Below, piece by piece: positions 46,801 through 59,200 of a stretch of DNA of 64,000 nucleotides. The translations under genes were made by a program, and so were the position numbers. Position 1 is the stretch's first letter. Every line of letters begins with the position of its first letter. Under the pieces are notes generated by a model. The model did not search any database. It was not told where the DNA came from and was given only the letters and a program-made list of their open reading frames with translations. Source of the DNA: Cryptomeria japonica (taxonomy: Eukaryota; Streptophyta; Pinopsida; Cupressales; Cupressaceae); the NCBI RefSeq assembly GCF_030272615.1, contig NC_081415.1, positions 603,655,644-603,719,643 of the forward strand. The letters are read 5' to 3'.

Positions 46801-47759
46801 ATTTTTAAAGCATCAAAAAGGTCACTTAAAAGCAGAAACTTGCCTAAAATTACCCCTAACCCCTAGGTATACCTTATGGGCTTTAGGAAACCCTATTAAA
46901 CTATCCCTAGGTGTTCATTTAACCCATTTTAAACCCCTCTGAAGTTTATTTTCGGGTCAAACATATGTTGACCACTCCAAAGATTATATTCCCAAGTATT
47001 TATGACAACACATTATATTATTTAAGAAAAACTATAGTTAAACACTTTCCCCCAAGAGACAAAAATAAAACATTTAGATTTAAATCCACACATGTGTCAA
47101 GTGACACAAATAAAACACTTTTACAAATTAAAACATGAAATCGTCTCTTGTGGGTTTTACACATTAAATTTAAATAACACTTAACACTCATGCAGCATAT
47201 ACTATTACAAATAAAATACAACACAAATGGGGTGTTGTCTCTCCAAATAGACAACCCCTGGCTTACGAACATACATAAGTATAGGTTTGGTTCTCTGTAA
47301 TTTTCCATGGTCACATGGTAAATTTCCTGTGCATCTCAATTTACACATTAGTACTTTCAAATATCCACATATAATATAATTCAAAGGAATAACAATACAC
47401 ATCATCACATGCATACAATTTTCATCTGCACATATTAAATACATCTTTTATCTAGCAATTTCACATAAGCAATTTCATTCCAATTCACATAAACTTAACC
47501 ATACATCATAGTTCTGTTATCATAGTAAAGTCCTACAAATTTAATAACGACATCTATCATTGCAATATCATCCTATCTAATGATCATGTAGTGTTCTATC
47601 TCATAAAGCATATAAGTAGATCATCAAAACATAGCAATGTTATCCAAATCCTAAAATCATATAAGTTCTAAGTCTCAAAATGCATCAAAATAAAGTATCC
47701 ATAATAGTCTAAATGTAAAATCCACTGAATGTCAGACTGAGTCGAGGTGAGGCCTCACA
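43805..47759. repeat. Probable solo LTR, 3.95 kb
   Basis: TGTCATGCCC at the left and GGCCTCACA at the right give TG...CA ends. Both sides lie in Copia 3 coding sequence that becomes continuous when the block is removed, and CTTCT flanks it. No gene is seen. The block is very AT-rich, with TA microsatellites (about 44459-44472, 44775-44885, 44962-44988), except for a GC-rich hairpin repeat at 44573-44742. The ends resemble long Ty3/gypsy (Tekay/Del-type) LTRs, but the superfamily is not proven. Orientation is unknown. Confidence 0.65.
44573..44742 (+). repeat. Five tandem 34-bp GC-rich units, each with a 19-base hairpin
   Basis: Each unit is 15 bases of GGC/GCC-rich spacer plus 19 bases of the form CACTGTGCACTGCATAGTG. 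The hairpins occupy 44588-44606, 44622-44640, 44656-44674, 44690-44708 and 44724-44742. Unit 3 is a perfect 9-base-arm palindrome. The reading frame across it (44456-44740) is a by-product and not a gene. Confidence 0.85.
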
Positions 47760-47764
47760 CTTCT

Positions 47765-50165
47765 TCTTCTCTTACTGTAACTTCTATTGGTATAGGAACA
47801 CTGAGATCTTTACAAGTTTCTTTCTTAACCGGTTCCTAGAAGGCTATACCCAATTCATCTTCAACTTCTTCGCTGCATGTTTCCTCAAGTTCCTCATGGA
47901 ATTCATCAACCCTGACATTGACACTTTCAACAATTTTCTACGTTCTATTGTTGTAGCACTTGAGAGATTTTCTCTTAGTAGAATATCCCAAAAATATTCC
48001 TTCATTACATTTTGCATCAAATTTGCTCAAATGCTCACCTCTCTTGATATAGCATTTACTACCAAACACTTTAAAGTAACTCATAGTGGGAGTTTTCCTA
48101 GTTCAATACTAATAAGGGGTTTTATCTTTGCCTTTCTTGATGAGTACCCGGTTCATAGTATAGACTGTAGTGCTCATTGCTTCTCTCCAAAAAGTGTGAG
48201 CAACCTTTCCTTGGATCATCATTGTTCTAGCCGCTTCAACTACAATCTTGTTATTTCTTTCTGCAATGACATTCTATTGTGGTGTTCTTTGAGTAGACAA
48301 CTGCCTCTTCATACCATTATCTTCACAGTACTTATTTAATTCATCAGAAGTGAATTCTCCTCCTTGATCAGTTCTCAGGCATTTTATCTTTTTACCACTT
48401 TCTTTCTCTACTAATGCTCTGAAAGATTTGAACTATCCAAATTCTTCAAACTTATCTTTCAAGAATGTGGCCCACGTCATTCTTGAGCAGTCATCAGTAA
48501 GAATCATAAAATACCTATCTCCCTGAATACTTCTAGTTTTCATAGAACCACATAAATCAGTATGCACAAGATCAAGTAAATGTTCTGCTAAGAAAGACTT
48601 ACCTTTAAAAGTTGAGGAAGACATATTTCCAAGTTGACATTCTCTGCACAAAGAATTCTCAAGTTTGTTCAGCAAAGGTAATTCTCTTACCGCCTTGATC
48701 TTACTAGCTTTAACAATATTGTCAAAGTTCATATGACAGAGTCTCCTATGCCATATCCAACTATCATCAAACTTAGCCATTAGACACTGACTTATCTTGG
48801 CATTCAACTGAAATAGGTTGCCTCTCACCTACTTACCGGTGGCAATAAGTTCACCACTCTTTCCAATTATACTGCAAACTCTACCTTTGAATTCTAGAAC
48901 TAGTCCTTTGTCATTCAACTGAGCAACACTCAATAGGTTATGCTTAAGACCTTCTACCCAGTAGACATCATCTGCACTGCTCTTTCCATTCAGTGAGATG
49001 TATCCTTTACCTTTTACCAAGCATGGTGCATCGTTGCCAAATCTGACAACACCTCCATCATATTCCTCCAAAGACAAAAACTTTCTTCGGTCGCCAATCA
49101 TGTGGTGAGAACAACCACTATCAATTATCCACTCATTAGAGTTGTCAATGCGAGAGACAAGAGATTTCTTGTCAGACACTTCTTCCTTTATTGCTACAAA
49201 CACTATGTCTTCATTTTCTTCATCCTCTAATTTTTCATCAGTGACACCTTCATCCATAGTAACTAGACAATTTCTTTTGTTTCCTCCTTTATACTTTTTG
49301 AACCTCTCTGGTTTATCCTTATTGTCATTGTTAGGGCAATTAATAGCTATATGTCCTATCTTTTTGCAAAAAAACACTTCAAAGGAAGTTTACCTCTATA
49401 CTTTCTAGTTCCCTTTGGAAGTCTTTTAGCAAGAAGAGCTTTGAACTCCATCAGAATCTCTTCATCATCCATATCTATGCATTGTCTGGATTCATAACTG
49501 GTAACAATTTCTTTTCATTTTCTAGATACTACAATAGACATTTTAAAGGCCGAATCAGTCTTCTGAACCCTACTATCATAGCTATTCAACTCATATACAG
49601 TTAACTTTGCAATAATAGAATCTAAGGATACCTTGCTTTTATCAATAGACCTTAGTTCCTAGATAGCAGCAACTCTGATTGCATAGATTGGTAACAATGA
49701 TCTAAGGACTTTACTAACAATAGTGGTATCATCAATAGTTCCACCGATGCTTTTGATATCTCCAACCACATTCTTAATCCTAATGCCATACTGCTGAATG
49801 GTCTCACCTTCAACCATTCTCATATCCTCAAATTTACCTCTAAGACTCTCTTCCTTATGTTGATTTACATGCTCATCACCACCATAGATGTTTTCTAGTG
49901 CATCCCATACATCCTTAGGTGTGTCCTTGTCTTGTACATCAATAAATTCAATATCTAATAGGCTTCTAATAAGAGCTTCCATGACTTGCCCATTTTCCTG
50001 GATCTCTCTCTTCTGAACATCAGTTAGAGTGCCAATGGGAGCCACATAGGCATTCTCAACATAGCTCTAGTGTTGAGCACTTATACTCTTGATGTAAATC
50101 TTCATTCTATCCTTCCATATCATAAAGTTATCTCTATTAAACTTAGGACCTTCCCTCTTCATCAT
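47765..50165 (-). pseudogene. gag: Copia 3 gag, protease and integrase
   Basis: On the minus strand, Gag starts at 50165 (MKREGPKFNRDNFMIWKDRM). It keeps the central Copia Gag block (WDALENIYGGDEHV, IQQYGIRIKNVVGDI). The zinc knuckle FCKKIGHIAINC near 49375 has lost its first Cys context through a frameshift. Protease DSGCSHHMIG lies near 49120. The integrase shows HTDLCG and RTDQGGEF with both Asp residues kept, and an AERNNK stretch with the Glu. Stops include 49677-49679, 48829-48831, 48433-48435 and several left of 48430. The frame approaches the solo LTR at 47759. Confidence 0.85.
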
Positions 50166-50222
50166 TACAGCAGGATCGTTTACCTTAAGCAATTAAGCTC
50201 ATATCACTAAGGACCTGGAGGC

Positions 50223-50233
50223 ACTCTGATACC
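50223..50233 (-). other. Primer binding site of Copia 3, initiator tRNA-Met
   Basis: Minus strand TGGTATCAGAG, one base from the LTR end. Confidence 0.85.
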
Positions 50234-50234
50234 A

Positions 50235-51632
50235 ATGGATGAGTAATGATGAACATCAGATACCCCAACCGGTACTAAGAGGGCGAGGGGGTGAATCAGT
50301 ACAGATAAAAATTTTCCTAACAACTTATATAGTTAAAGCAATAACAACTAGTTATCACTATTATTGAACTTAACCATGGCAATACCAGTTAAACATAGTA
50401 AAACATCAGACACCGTAAAATGATAAGTTTGAACACTTCAAATACAATCAATACTTGATATCAACTTCACCCATAAACATATGCATGTGGTATACTAATA
50501 ATACCATAACCCATTAACTCTGCATGCATAATCTTTCAACCAAAAAATTCATAAACATCACATGAAAAATTCATAGCACACAACACATAGGATTTTCACG
50601 TGGAAACTCAAATGGGAAAAACCACGGTGGGGATGAATACCCACAAGCTTGTTTTTGAACTCTTTTGAAGCTTGCCCTATTAGGAGTTGGACTTACAATA
50701 GGTTCTGCTAGGAACCGGTCCTATTAGATCACCCAGTTAAGGAATGGTTATATACCCCATTAAAGGTTGAAATCCTATTAAAGGTTACCTCGCTAGAGGA
50801 TTTCAAGAACTCAATGATCTTGAGTCACCTAGTTATAGGTTTTATAATAATCCTATTAAAGCTACCCGGTAAAGGGATTTTCCAATTGTTGAAATGAACT
50901 AGTAAAACTCTGATTTGATAACAACACTACATGTCAAGGTAGATCCTTTTCATTTCCTCTACTCTACAATCACACTCTGTAGTTTTCCTCTTACTAGTCT
51001 AGAAATTATCTCATCACTCGGATACACACACACAACATTTGCTAATAACTTTAAAATAACAAATATCATTGACCTTATAGGTAACAGTTAGGTCAGTAGC
51101 ATAAACCCTAAACCCTAAGCATCTTAGGTTTACAACATAGGCGGTCCAACCCTGACCGTCCAAACACATTGCATAGAGAATTCCAATTTCAAACAAATCA
51201 CAAGACAATCCGCATCATTCATTCATCACCACGCATGGGAATCAGTAACCCATCATGCTTTCTTCTCATACCGTTAAGAAGAATGATCACTCCTGAGGAA
51301 GACTTCAAACGCGGTCGATCTTCTCATGGAAAATCCTCAAGGAAATCCTTCACATGCACAAAGCTGATGAGGCACCTCGATCTTATTCATATCTCTTAGT
51401 TAACTCATCACTAAGTATCATCAGTTGCATCACACAAGCTGGATCACTAAACTGATAACCCTAGAGCTGAGACTACCAACCAGTAGTCACACTTAGTGAA
51501 ACCCTGACACCGGTTCACTGCATCTCCTCATACCTCTTCATACTGATTCACTTGAATTTATTGACATCAATAACAACATACATTATCATCATATCAACAT
51601 GTCAGTTCATCATATGCCAATGATATCCAACA
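50235..51632 (-). repeat. 5' LTR of Copia 3
   Basis: 1,398 bases; minus strand begins TGTTGGATATCATTGG (51632) and ends CTCATCCA (50235). It holds the C-rich run and ACCGGT words of the other Copia LTRs. No partner LTR is in the window. Confidence 0.75.
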
Positions 51633-52264
51633 ACCATTTCATTGGTGTGAATTGTAAACATGGATTGATAACTTTCAATCCTGGCCCTTGGTAAGATCAT
51701 CCAATCCTGACCATTCATTGTCTTGTTTTTCCTATAAATAGAGCTCTCATTCCTCCATTTTCATATCCAATTATTTAGTATCAAACTTATAGATATTTTA
51801 CTAGGCATCTAATCTAAATCATTTTAATCATGAATTTAGCCTCTCTTAGATAGAAATAATCTCCATAGCATCTTAAATAGGCATTTGTATTATCACATAG
51901 TAATCAAGTTAGACTAGTATAACATGCTAGGATAGTTTTGTTACTAATCCTTTCATTTTGTTATCATATCAATGCTAGTTTAAATCATGTTAGACTTAGT
52001 ATCATGCATAACGAGGAATGCATCCATGCTAGATTGATCAATATCCATCATTTTCATGATTGTCATCCCTAAGTCACATTGCTTAGTGATTTGAGAGCAA
52101 AGGCATTGGCTTAAGGGGTTTTGTGAAATAGAGAACAATGGAACATCCTTTGGGAAATTGAGTTATTCAATATAACTCCATAACTTGCACCAAGAGTCCC
52201 ATTGGTGTGTGGACCAGTTTGAAATCACATTTTTCATTTCATCCCCCCACTTTTCCCACAAACA
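51633..52264 (+). repeat. 3' portion of an LTR from a tRNA-Lys-primed element
   Basis: Ends ...CCCACAAACA four bases before a PBS. It contains a good TATA box (TATAAATAG at 51733-51741), consistent with an LTR read on the plus strand. Its start is cut by Copia 3. Confidence 0.6.
51733..51741 (+). promoter_or_regulatory. LTR TATA box
   Basis: CCTATAAATAGAG in the LTR fragment, about 530 bases before the LTR end. Confidence 0.55.
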
Positions 52265-52268
52265 TTTC

Positions 52269-52287
52269 TGGTGCCCACCATGGGGCA
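52269..52287 (+). other. Primer binding site, tRNA-Lys type
   Basis: TGGTGCCCACCATGGGGCA resembles the plant tRNA-Lys primer site TGGCGCCCAACGTGGGGC with a few substitutions. It lies four bases after the LTR end. Confidence 0.65.
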
Positions 52288-55100
52288 TAACCCCATAAAT
52301 AACATCATTTTTAATGTAGAATTGATATTGCAGGTACGCGAAAAAGATGAGTTAGCATGTGGGAGTCCTTCGTTAGCGCATAAAAACCATTTTATAGTGC
52401 ATATTGCTTACTATTTAGCGCATCAGACCTTATCCTTAATGCATTGAGTAGTTGTATTAGCACATCACTATTCCAGTGGTAACTGTAAAATCATAATGCT
52501 TTAGGAAGTCATTCTAGCACATCCCAGCAAATAGTTTAGCGCATAGGGTCTTTTCTGTAGCGTGGCCGTTCTTTTTTGTAGCACATTGGTGTAACAAATT
52601 AGCGCATAGGGTTGGCAAAACAAAAAAGAAAAATTTTGTAACAAGGAAAATCATTTTAGGCTTGTGTAAACCCACACTAACTTTTTATCATTGACTGTGT
52701 GTAGTTTTAATCTTTTATGCAGGGAAGGAGTTGGTTTAGAAAAAAAAATTAAAAATATCTTTTAATTTACTTTCTCTCAAAAAAAAAAGAGTTGGTCAAA
52801 CATAATTCACTCCCCATTTTCTGCAAAGTTAAAATAAACTGCACATTTCATTTTGGAGTACTTAAAATGAACATCAGACTTCCTTTTGGTGCATAAAAAG
52901 AAAATTCATTTTTTGCAAAGTAAAAAGAACAACAAAACTCACTTTTTTGGGCTTTCTTGCAAGATTAGGAAGAAAACATTTCATTTTGAGAAGCTATACA
53001 AAGAACAAGGCAACTTTTATTTTGCAAAGTTTAAAACAAACCTCACAATCCTTTGGTGTCTAAAAGGATCCATCTTATTTTGCAAAGGTAAAAGAACATC
53101 TTTAATTTTTAGGCAAGAAAATGAGGGAAAGCTTTCCCCTATCGACTTTACATTTTGTTCACCAAACATCACAATTTCTTTTGTTGACTAGGATTTCTTT
53201 ACTTAGATAAAAAATCATTGATTTGGAGGTTAAAAGGAACACCATGCTTTTTTGGAGCAACATCTCCAAATAGACTTTAGCAAATCCCTGAATTGAAAGG
53301 ATAAAAAGAACAACTTGATTTCCTTGTCTTGAAAGTGGAAGGTATATGCTCTCCCCTTAACTGGGTGACCGAAAAGCCAAACCACTCTTATGTTTTATTC
53401 ATTTCAAAGTACTTACAATGTTTAGCAGGCCTACCCTCCTGAGTTTCTCTTAGAGTGCCATTTAAATGGTCGGTGAGAGGGGAATGACCTAAGTGGGAAA
53501 TGACTTTATGCCCAAGTGTTCCAACCCACTATAATCAAAAGTGGAGGATGTCGAAAGTCCCTTCAATGGTTTCTCTTAGTGATTAGCTTTCCCCCAGTAT
53601 CTTTATGATACGTAAAGCCTTTGTTCTAAAGGTTGGGAAGCCTCCTGAGGGAGTTTATCACTGAAGACCGAACAAGAAGCTTGATTACAAACTGTAGTAA
53701 TAGAAACCTTGAGCCAAGTCACTAGCCAAACATCCTCAATATCATAATGCAAGGGTGGGGAAGAATTCACCCCCAATATTACTCACCATATATCTCCCAA
53801 GATAACTACCCAATTGTGAAGCAATTCACTTTGGGTTAATTTATGGCAAAAGGCAAACAAACGGGAGCCCTCTAGGGGGTGACACGACTGTTTGAGCTGA
53901 TGGAATATCGAGACTAGTGGGCTATGATATTGTTTATGACCCTTGAGTAAAGAGTCTGTTTGATTTATATTCTTTGTATCCAAACCTATGAAAACATTGG
54001 GGATTTGAACACATCCTTGCAGAACATACACTATCTATTTAGTATAGGCAAAATTGGTTGTCTTTTTCATGCTGAGTTTTCAGTTTATATTCTCAGAAAA
54101 TCATCCATCAAAAATCAAACAAGTGTTAAAAATTACCAAAAGATGAAAACCAGAGCAATCACAATAGTTTAGGGCATAAGAGAAACCTCTTAGTGCATTG
54201 CAAGCATTGTGTAGTGCATACCAACCCAGCTTTAGTGCTTTTATCCATCAAGTTAGTGCATAACACTTCTTTTCCTGATAAACATTTCACTAGTGCTTCT
54301 GCAGACCATATTAGTGCTTTCAGGCATCAGTCTAGCACATTTGGGGCAAACCTTAGTGCTTTGAGTCCTAAAATTAGGACATAATAGTGCTTGATCATAC
54401 CTATCAAATCAAATTTCAAAAGTCCAAGTTAGTGTGCAACACAGGTAGCTTAGCACATAGGTAGCTTTGATTAGTGCATCTAGATCACACAATAGCGCAT
54501 TAGGTCTTTGTCTTAGCACATAGGTAAAACCTAAAAAAACAAAGAGTAAAACTGAGCTTTTTTAAAAAAATTTTATCATCAATCTTGAATACCCTTTTGG
54601 ATTCTTAGTCAAACTCACCAATCAAAATGTGAACCAGAACATCTGAGAAATACTCCAAACAATTCAACACGCGTCTTTAGAACAAAATTGTTAGAACTAA
54701 AACTAAATAGAGATAAAAAAATTCTCTGATCCAAATTAGGTAACATCGTGACATTGATCAAAAGGTCTGCCAGCTAAATGGATTCCATCAACTAAACATA
54801 GCTAGTTTAAACTTAAGTCATCAAATCAAGTCTCTATATCAGGAAACTCTTATTCCATATAATGTGATGCACTTTGTCGTGGAGGAGAATCTAAACCTCT
54901 ACTCGATAAAAGTAGGCTTAAGTTTTCAAACAAAGTATCTCAATCCAAACAAATCAAAGGAAACCATTGATCACTCGTGTATGACCACTCCTCATATTTT
55001 GAGAAGAAAAAGTCTTCATCACAACACTAAGTTGAAGAAACGACAACCTAGTTCCAAAACACTTGCTAAATGAAACAAATTTCTCTACATAAATTGTCAA
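52288..55100 (+). mobile_element. Non-coding interior of the tRNA-Lys-primed element
   Basis: No coding domain is recognisable in 2.8 kb; short ORFs here have no retroelement motifs. Two clusters of TTAGCGCAT-like words lie at 52366-52610 and 54188-54530. The stretch 53330-53900 is a non-coding block with a mixed base composition. Absence of gag and pol fits a large non-autonomous derivative (LARD-like) or the leader of a truncated element. The right boundary is arbitrary. Confidence 0.45.
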
Positions 55101-56250
55101 CTTTTAAAATAACATTGCACCTTTCTCCGTCACATGCGGTCGTATCTTCAAGACAATTCAAACAAATTTGACAAAGAACCATTAAAAAGTAGAGCCTTTT
55201 TCACCAAGCTCCAACTTGGTGATGTATATTGAAATACTATTTGAATACAACTGAGGCTTCTTGCTGCAAATGAATTTTGCAACTCTTGAATCAATTAACA
55301 CTCTATTATCTTTCTCTCCCTTTCACACACAGTCTCTCAATACACTGTGTCACACTAGGATGCTTCCTGCTTTGCCACACCTTACTAGTTAGGCTCAATT
55401 GCCTAACTATGAAACTACTGATAGAATCCTCTCACCATTTTGCTTGCTCACTCACACTGTAACTTGATCAAAACCCCTTCTCAAGTTTTCTCCTTGCTCA
55501 CTCTAACTTGTCTCCTCTGCTCAATGTTCACAACAACATCATCTCCTGTTATGTCCATATCTCCCATAACTTATCAGATGATTTCCTGCCAAAAAATAAT
55601 TCAAAGTTTTGACGGTTAGGGTTTCCTCACCATCTATGAGGCAAACCAAATCCAATTAGATCCAGCAAGATCTAATCACCTTGATGTCCATCTGTTCTTC
55701 TCCGTCATTTCTGCGCCTTTTAAGACACATTTTCCAAACAAGGGAAACACGATCCATTATATAGATCTACATATGTCAAACTATTATTAATACCTCTGTT
55801 GTTTCCTTCTCAAGGTATTCTTTCAATCTTATTTTCTTTCTCTGATCTAGGCACCAACTACTCCCCTGATCTTCCTCTGTCATTCCTTTTTCCTTGAGGT
55901 GCAATCAGTTTGATGCAATCCCTTGGTTTGTGGTTCCTTCATTGATGTTGAATATCTATTTCATCAACCTTTTGGATGAAGCTTCCCCAACCACACCCTA
56001 CTTTCCACCTCAGCTTCACATGACATCACACTGATCAAGACATGGCCTACCAATATGCAGTCAGTCCGACAAACACATACCAGCAAAACCATTTGCTAGT
56101 AGAGTGTTCTTCTTCTGCTGACCGGTATAGCATCTTGTGCTAGTTGCACATCTTAACCTTCTACCTCTTTATCATTAAAAAAGAAACCATCCTCCATGCT
56201 CAATCTCCACCAGTTGACATCAATGACAACTTAGTGCCAAAATGCCAACA
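55100..56250 (-). repeat. Putative 3' LTR of Copia 4 (left boundary not found)
   Basis: On the minus strand an LTR starts at 56250 with TGTTGGCATTTTGGC right after a polypurine tract. The expected C-rich LTR end is not visible to the left, so the LTR may be truncated; 55100 is a rough limit. No gene is seen. Confidence 0.45.
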
Positions 56251-56263
56251 ATCTCCCCCTTTG
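56251..56263 (-). other. Polypurine tract of Copia 4
   Basis: Minus strand CAAAGGGGGAGAT directly before the LTR start, the same motif as in Copia 2. Confidence 0.7.
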
Positions 56264-59200
56264 GCATTGTTGTCAACTTCTCACAGTCCACTCCATACCA
56301 TTACATTTTTCCCCCTTTGACATAATGAGAAAGGGTACTTGTGCACTCCCCCTTTGATCCATACCATGCTCCCCCTAAGCCACATAAACCTTCCTAGGCA
56401 TATGATACAACTCCCAACTTGTGTCAGAGGTACTCAAACATGCTTACTAGTAGTGGTTTGGTGAAAATGTCTGCTATTTGTTCACCAGTAGGAAAATAGT
56501 CCATTCTTACCTCTTGTCCTTCAACCTTCTCTCTGAGGAAGTGGTATTTGATTGCAATGTGTTTTTTTCTGGAATGCATGACCAGATTATTTGCTATGTT
56601 GATTGCACTCAAATTGTCACATCGAATGAGAATAGGATCCATGATATTTACTTGGATATCTTTGAGAGTCTGCTTCATCCAAAGCACTTGAGAGAAACAT
56701 GTAGTAGAAACAATGTACTCAGCTTCAATAGTGGATAGGGAGACTGAGTCCTGCTTCTTGCTATGCCATGAGACCAACCGGTCACCCAGAAAGAATGCAC
56801 CACCTCTTGTTCTCTTTCTATCATCAATGCATCATGCCCAATCGACATCAGTGTATGCTTCCAAAATAAAATTTCCCTATTTAGGATACCACAAACCATA
56901 GCTAAGTGTTTCTTGTAGATACCTAAAAATTCTGCTAACAACATTCATGTGTGACTGCTTTGGTGTAGCTTGAAATCTAGCCACCATACATATTACCTAA
57001 ACAATGTCCGGTCTTGAAGCAGTTAGCTATAGTAGACTTCCTATCATGGATCTATACAAAGTCTGATCCACTACCGATGTTTCATCAATCTTACTCAATT
57101 TGCTGCCAGTCACCATGGGAGTACTTACTGGTTTGCAATCTTCTAGTTGGAATTTCTTCAGCATCTCCTTTTCATACTTGACTTGTGAGATAAAGATTCA
57201 TTTATCTTTCTATAGTATCTGCAGCCAAGGAAGTAAGTCAATTCACCAAGCATTGACATCTCAAATTCAGACTACAACTGATCAGCAAACTCGTTGCAGA
57301 GAGTATCCTTGTTGCCACCAAAGATGATGTCATCTACAAACACAACCACAACAATCATGTGATTTCCATCTTTCCTTATGTACACATTTCTATCAGCACT
57401 TCCCTTTTTGAATCCCCTCTCCTTTAGATACAGATCCAATCTTGAGTACCAAGCTCTGGGTGCTTGCTTTAAACCATACAGAGCTTTCGTTAACCAACAT
57501 ACAAATGTCTCATCATCATGTAGCATAAATCCTTCCAGTTGCTCCATGTATAGTTATTCTTCTAAATTTCCATTTAGAATAGAAGATTTTACATCCATTT
57601 GTTACACTTTGTAGCCCTTGTAGGCAGAGTAATCTAGAGAAATCCTAATTGCTTCTAATCTAGCCATTGGTGCAAATATTTCTTCAAAGTCAATCCCTTC
57701 TACCTGAGAGTATCCTTTGCACACTAGTCTAGCTTTATGCCTCACAACATTACCTTCTTCATTCATTTTTTTTCGGTAGACCCACTTTGTGCCAATGATG
57801 TTCTTGTCTTCCAGTCTAGGGACTAATTCCCAAGTCTTGTTCTTATCAATCTGGTGCATTTCTTCTTCCATGGAATCCATCCATTCTTGTCTCTTGCTAG
57901 CCTCAATGAAAGTTTTGAGTTCAACTTCAGTCATGAGGCATAGGTTGAATTGTTCATCATTTTGGGCAAGTCTTCTTCTAGTCTACACACCATCACTCTT
58001 ATCTCCTAGAATTTTCTCTTCTAGATGATTCAACTATACATACTAGTTGGGAACCTTCTAAGGTGTTGCCTCTGGTTTAGTGTCAGACTGAACTTCATTT
58101 TTTTCATCATTGGAGTCATCATACCAGTTAATGTGTGGTTGACATCCTTTGTGCATGTCCTCAACAACTCTTACATGCACACTTTCAACAATTCTTCTTA
58201 GTCTTTTATTGTAGCATTTGTAGGTTTTTTTCTTAGATGAGTAACCAAGGAAGATCCCTTCATCACTTCTAGAGTCAAATCTTCCCAAACCATCCATATC
58301 TTTTTTAATGAAGCACTTGCTTCCAAAAACTTTGAAATATTTGACTGAGGGCTTCTGGTCATACCATAATTCAAAAGGTGTCATCTTATTGTTTGTTCTT
58401 AACTGGACCCAGTTCAAGGTGTATGCAACAATATGAATAGCTTCTTTCCAATAGGTATCTAATAGACAGGCCTAATTCAACATAGTTCGGGCCATTTCCT
58501 TGACTGTACTCTTCTTCCTTTCTACCACACCATTTTGTTGTGGTGTTCTTGGAGCAGAGTATTGCCTTCTAATTTCATGTTTTTCACAATAATCTTCAAA
58601 TTCATTTGATGTGAACTCCTCACCCCTGTTTCATCTTAGACATTTTAATTTGTACCCACTTTCCTTTTCCACCATCTTCCGAAAGATCTTGAATCTTTCA
58701 AATGCTTGTGATTTATCCTGCAGAAAGGTGACCCATGTCATCCTTGAGTAGTCATCAATGAAGAGCATAAAGTATCATTCACCTACAAGTGCTCTTGTTC
58801 TAGTTGGACCACACAGATTTGTATGCACAATTTCAAGTGGCTTTAAGGTGTTGTTCTCCTTTGTCCTGAGACTTACTCTTGTTTGCTTGCCTTTTGCACA
58901 TTCATCACAAAATGTGTTTACTGGCTTGATGTTGGGTGGAATATTCCTTACAAACCCCTTTTTTCTTACTACAACTAAGTTATCAAAATTTATGTGGCCT
59001 AATCTTTTGTGCCACAACCAACTTTTATCTACTTGTCCTAACATACATTGGGACTCATAGCATTCCTTCAGATTATAAACATTTGCATCAATTCTCTTTC
59101 CTTATGCCACAACTTTACCAGTATAGTCTTTCTTTATCTGACAACCAGTTGATTCAAAGATGAATTTGTAACCTTTGTCGCACATCTGACTCACACTCAA

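Larger units (their letters stand above)
43729..51632 (-). mobile_element. Copia element 3, 5' part, interrupted by a solo LTR
   Basis: A minus-strand Copia element with its 5' LTR (50235-51632), PBS, gag, protease and integrase (50165-47765), and a 76-base continuation at 43729-43804 beyond the inserted solo LTR. RT and RNase H are missing because Copia 2 and the giant element replace the left side. Confidence 0.8.

Noticed and set aside
51104-51120. Telomere-like AAACCCTAAACCCTAA
   Set aside because: About two units inside a Copia LTR; too short to be interstitial telomere DNA.
53330-53900. Possible host exon because of its mixed base composition
   Set aside because: Short frames, no recognisable domain, and location just after a PBS point to retroelement leader sequence.
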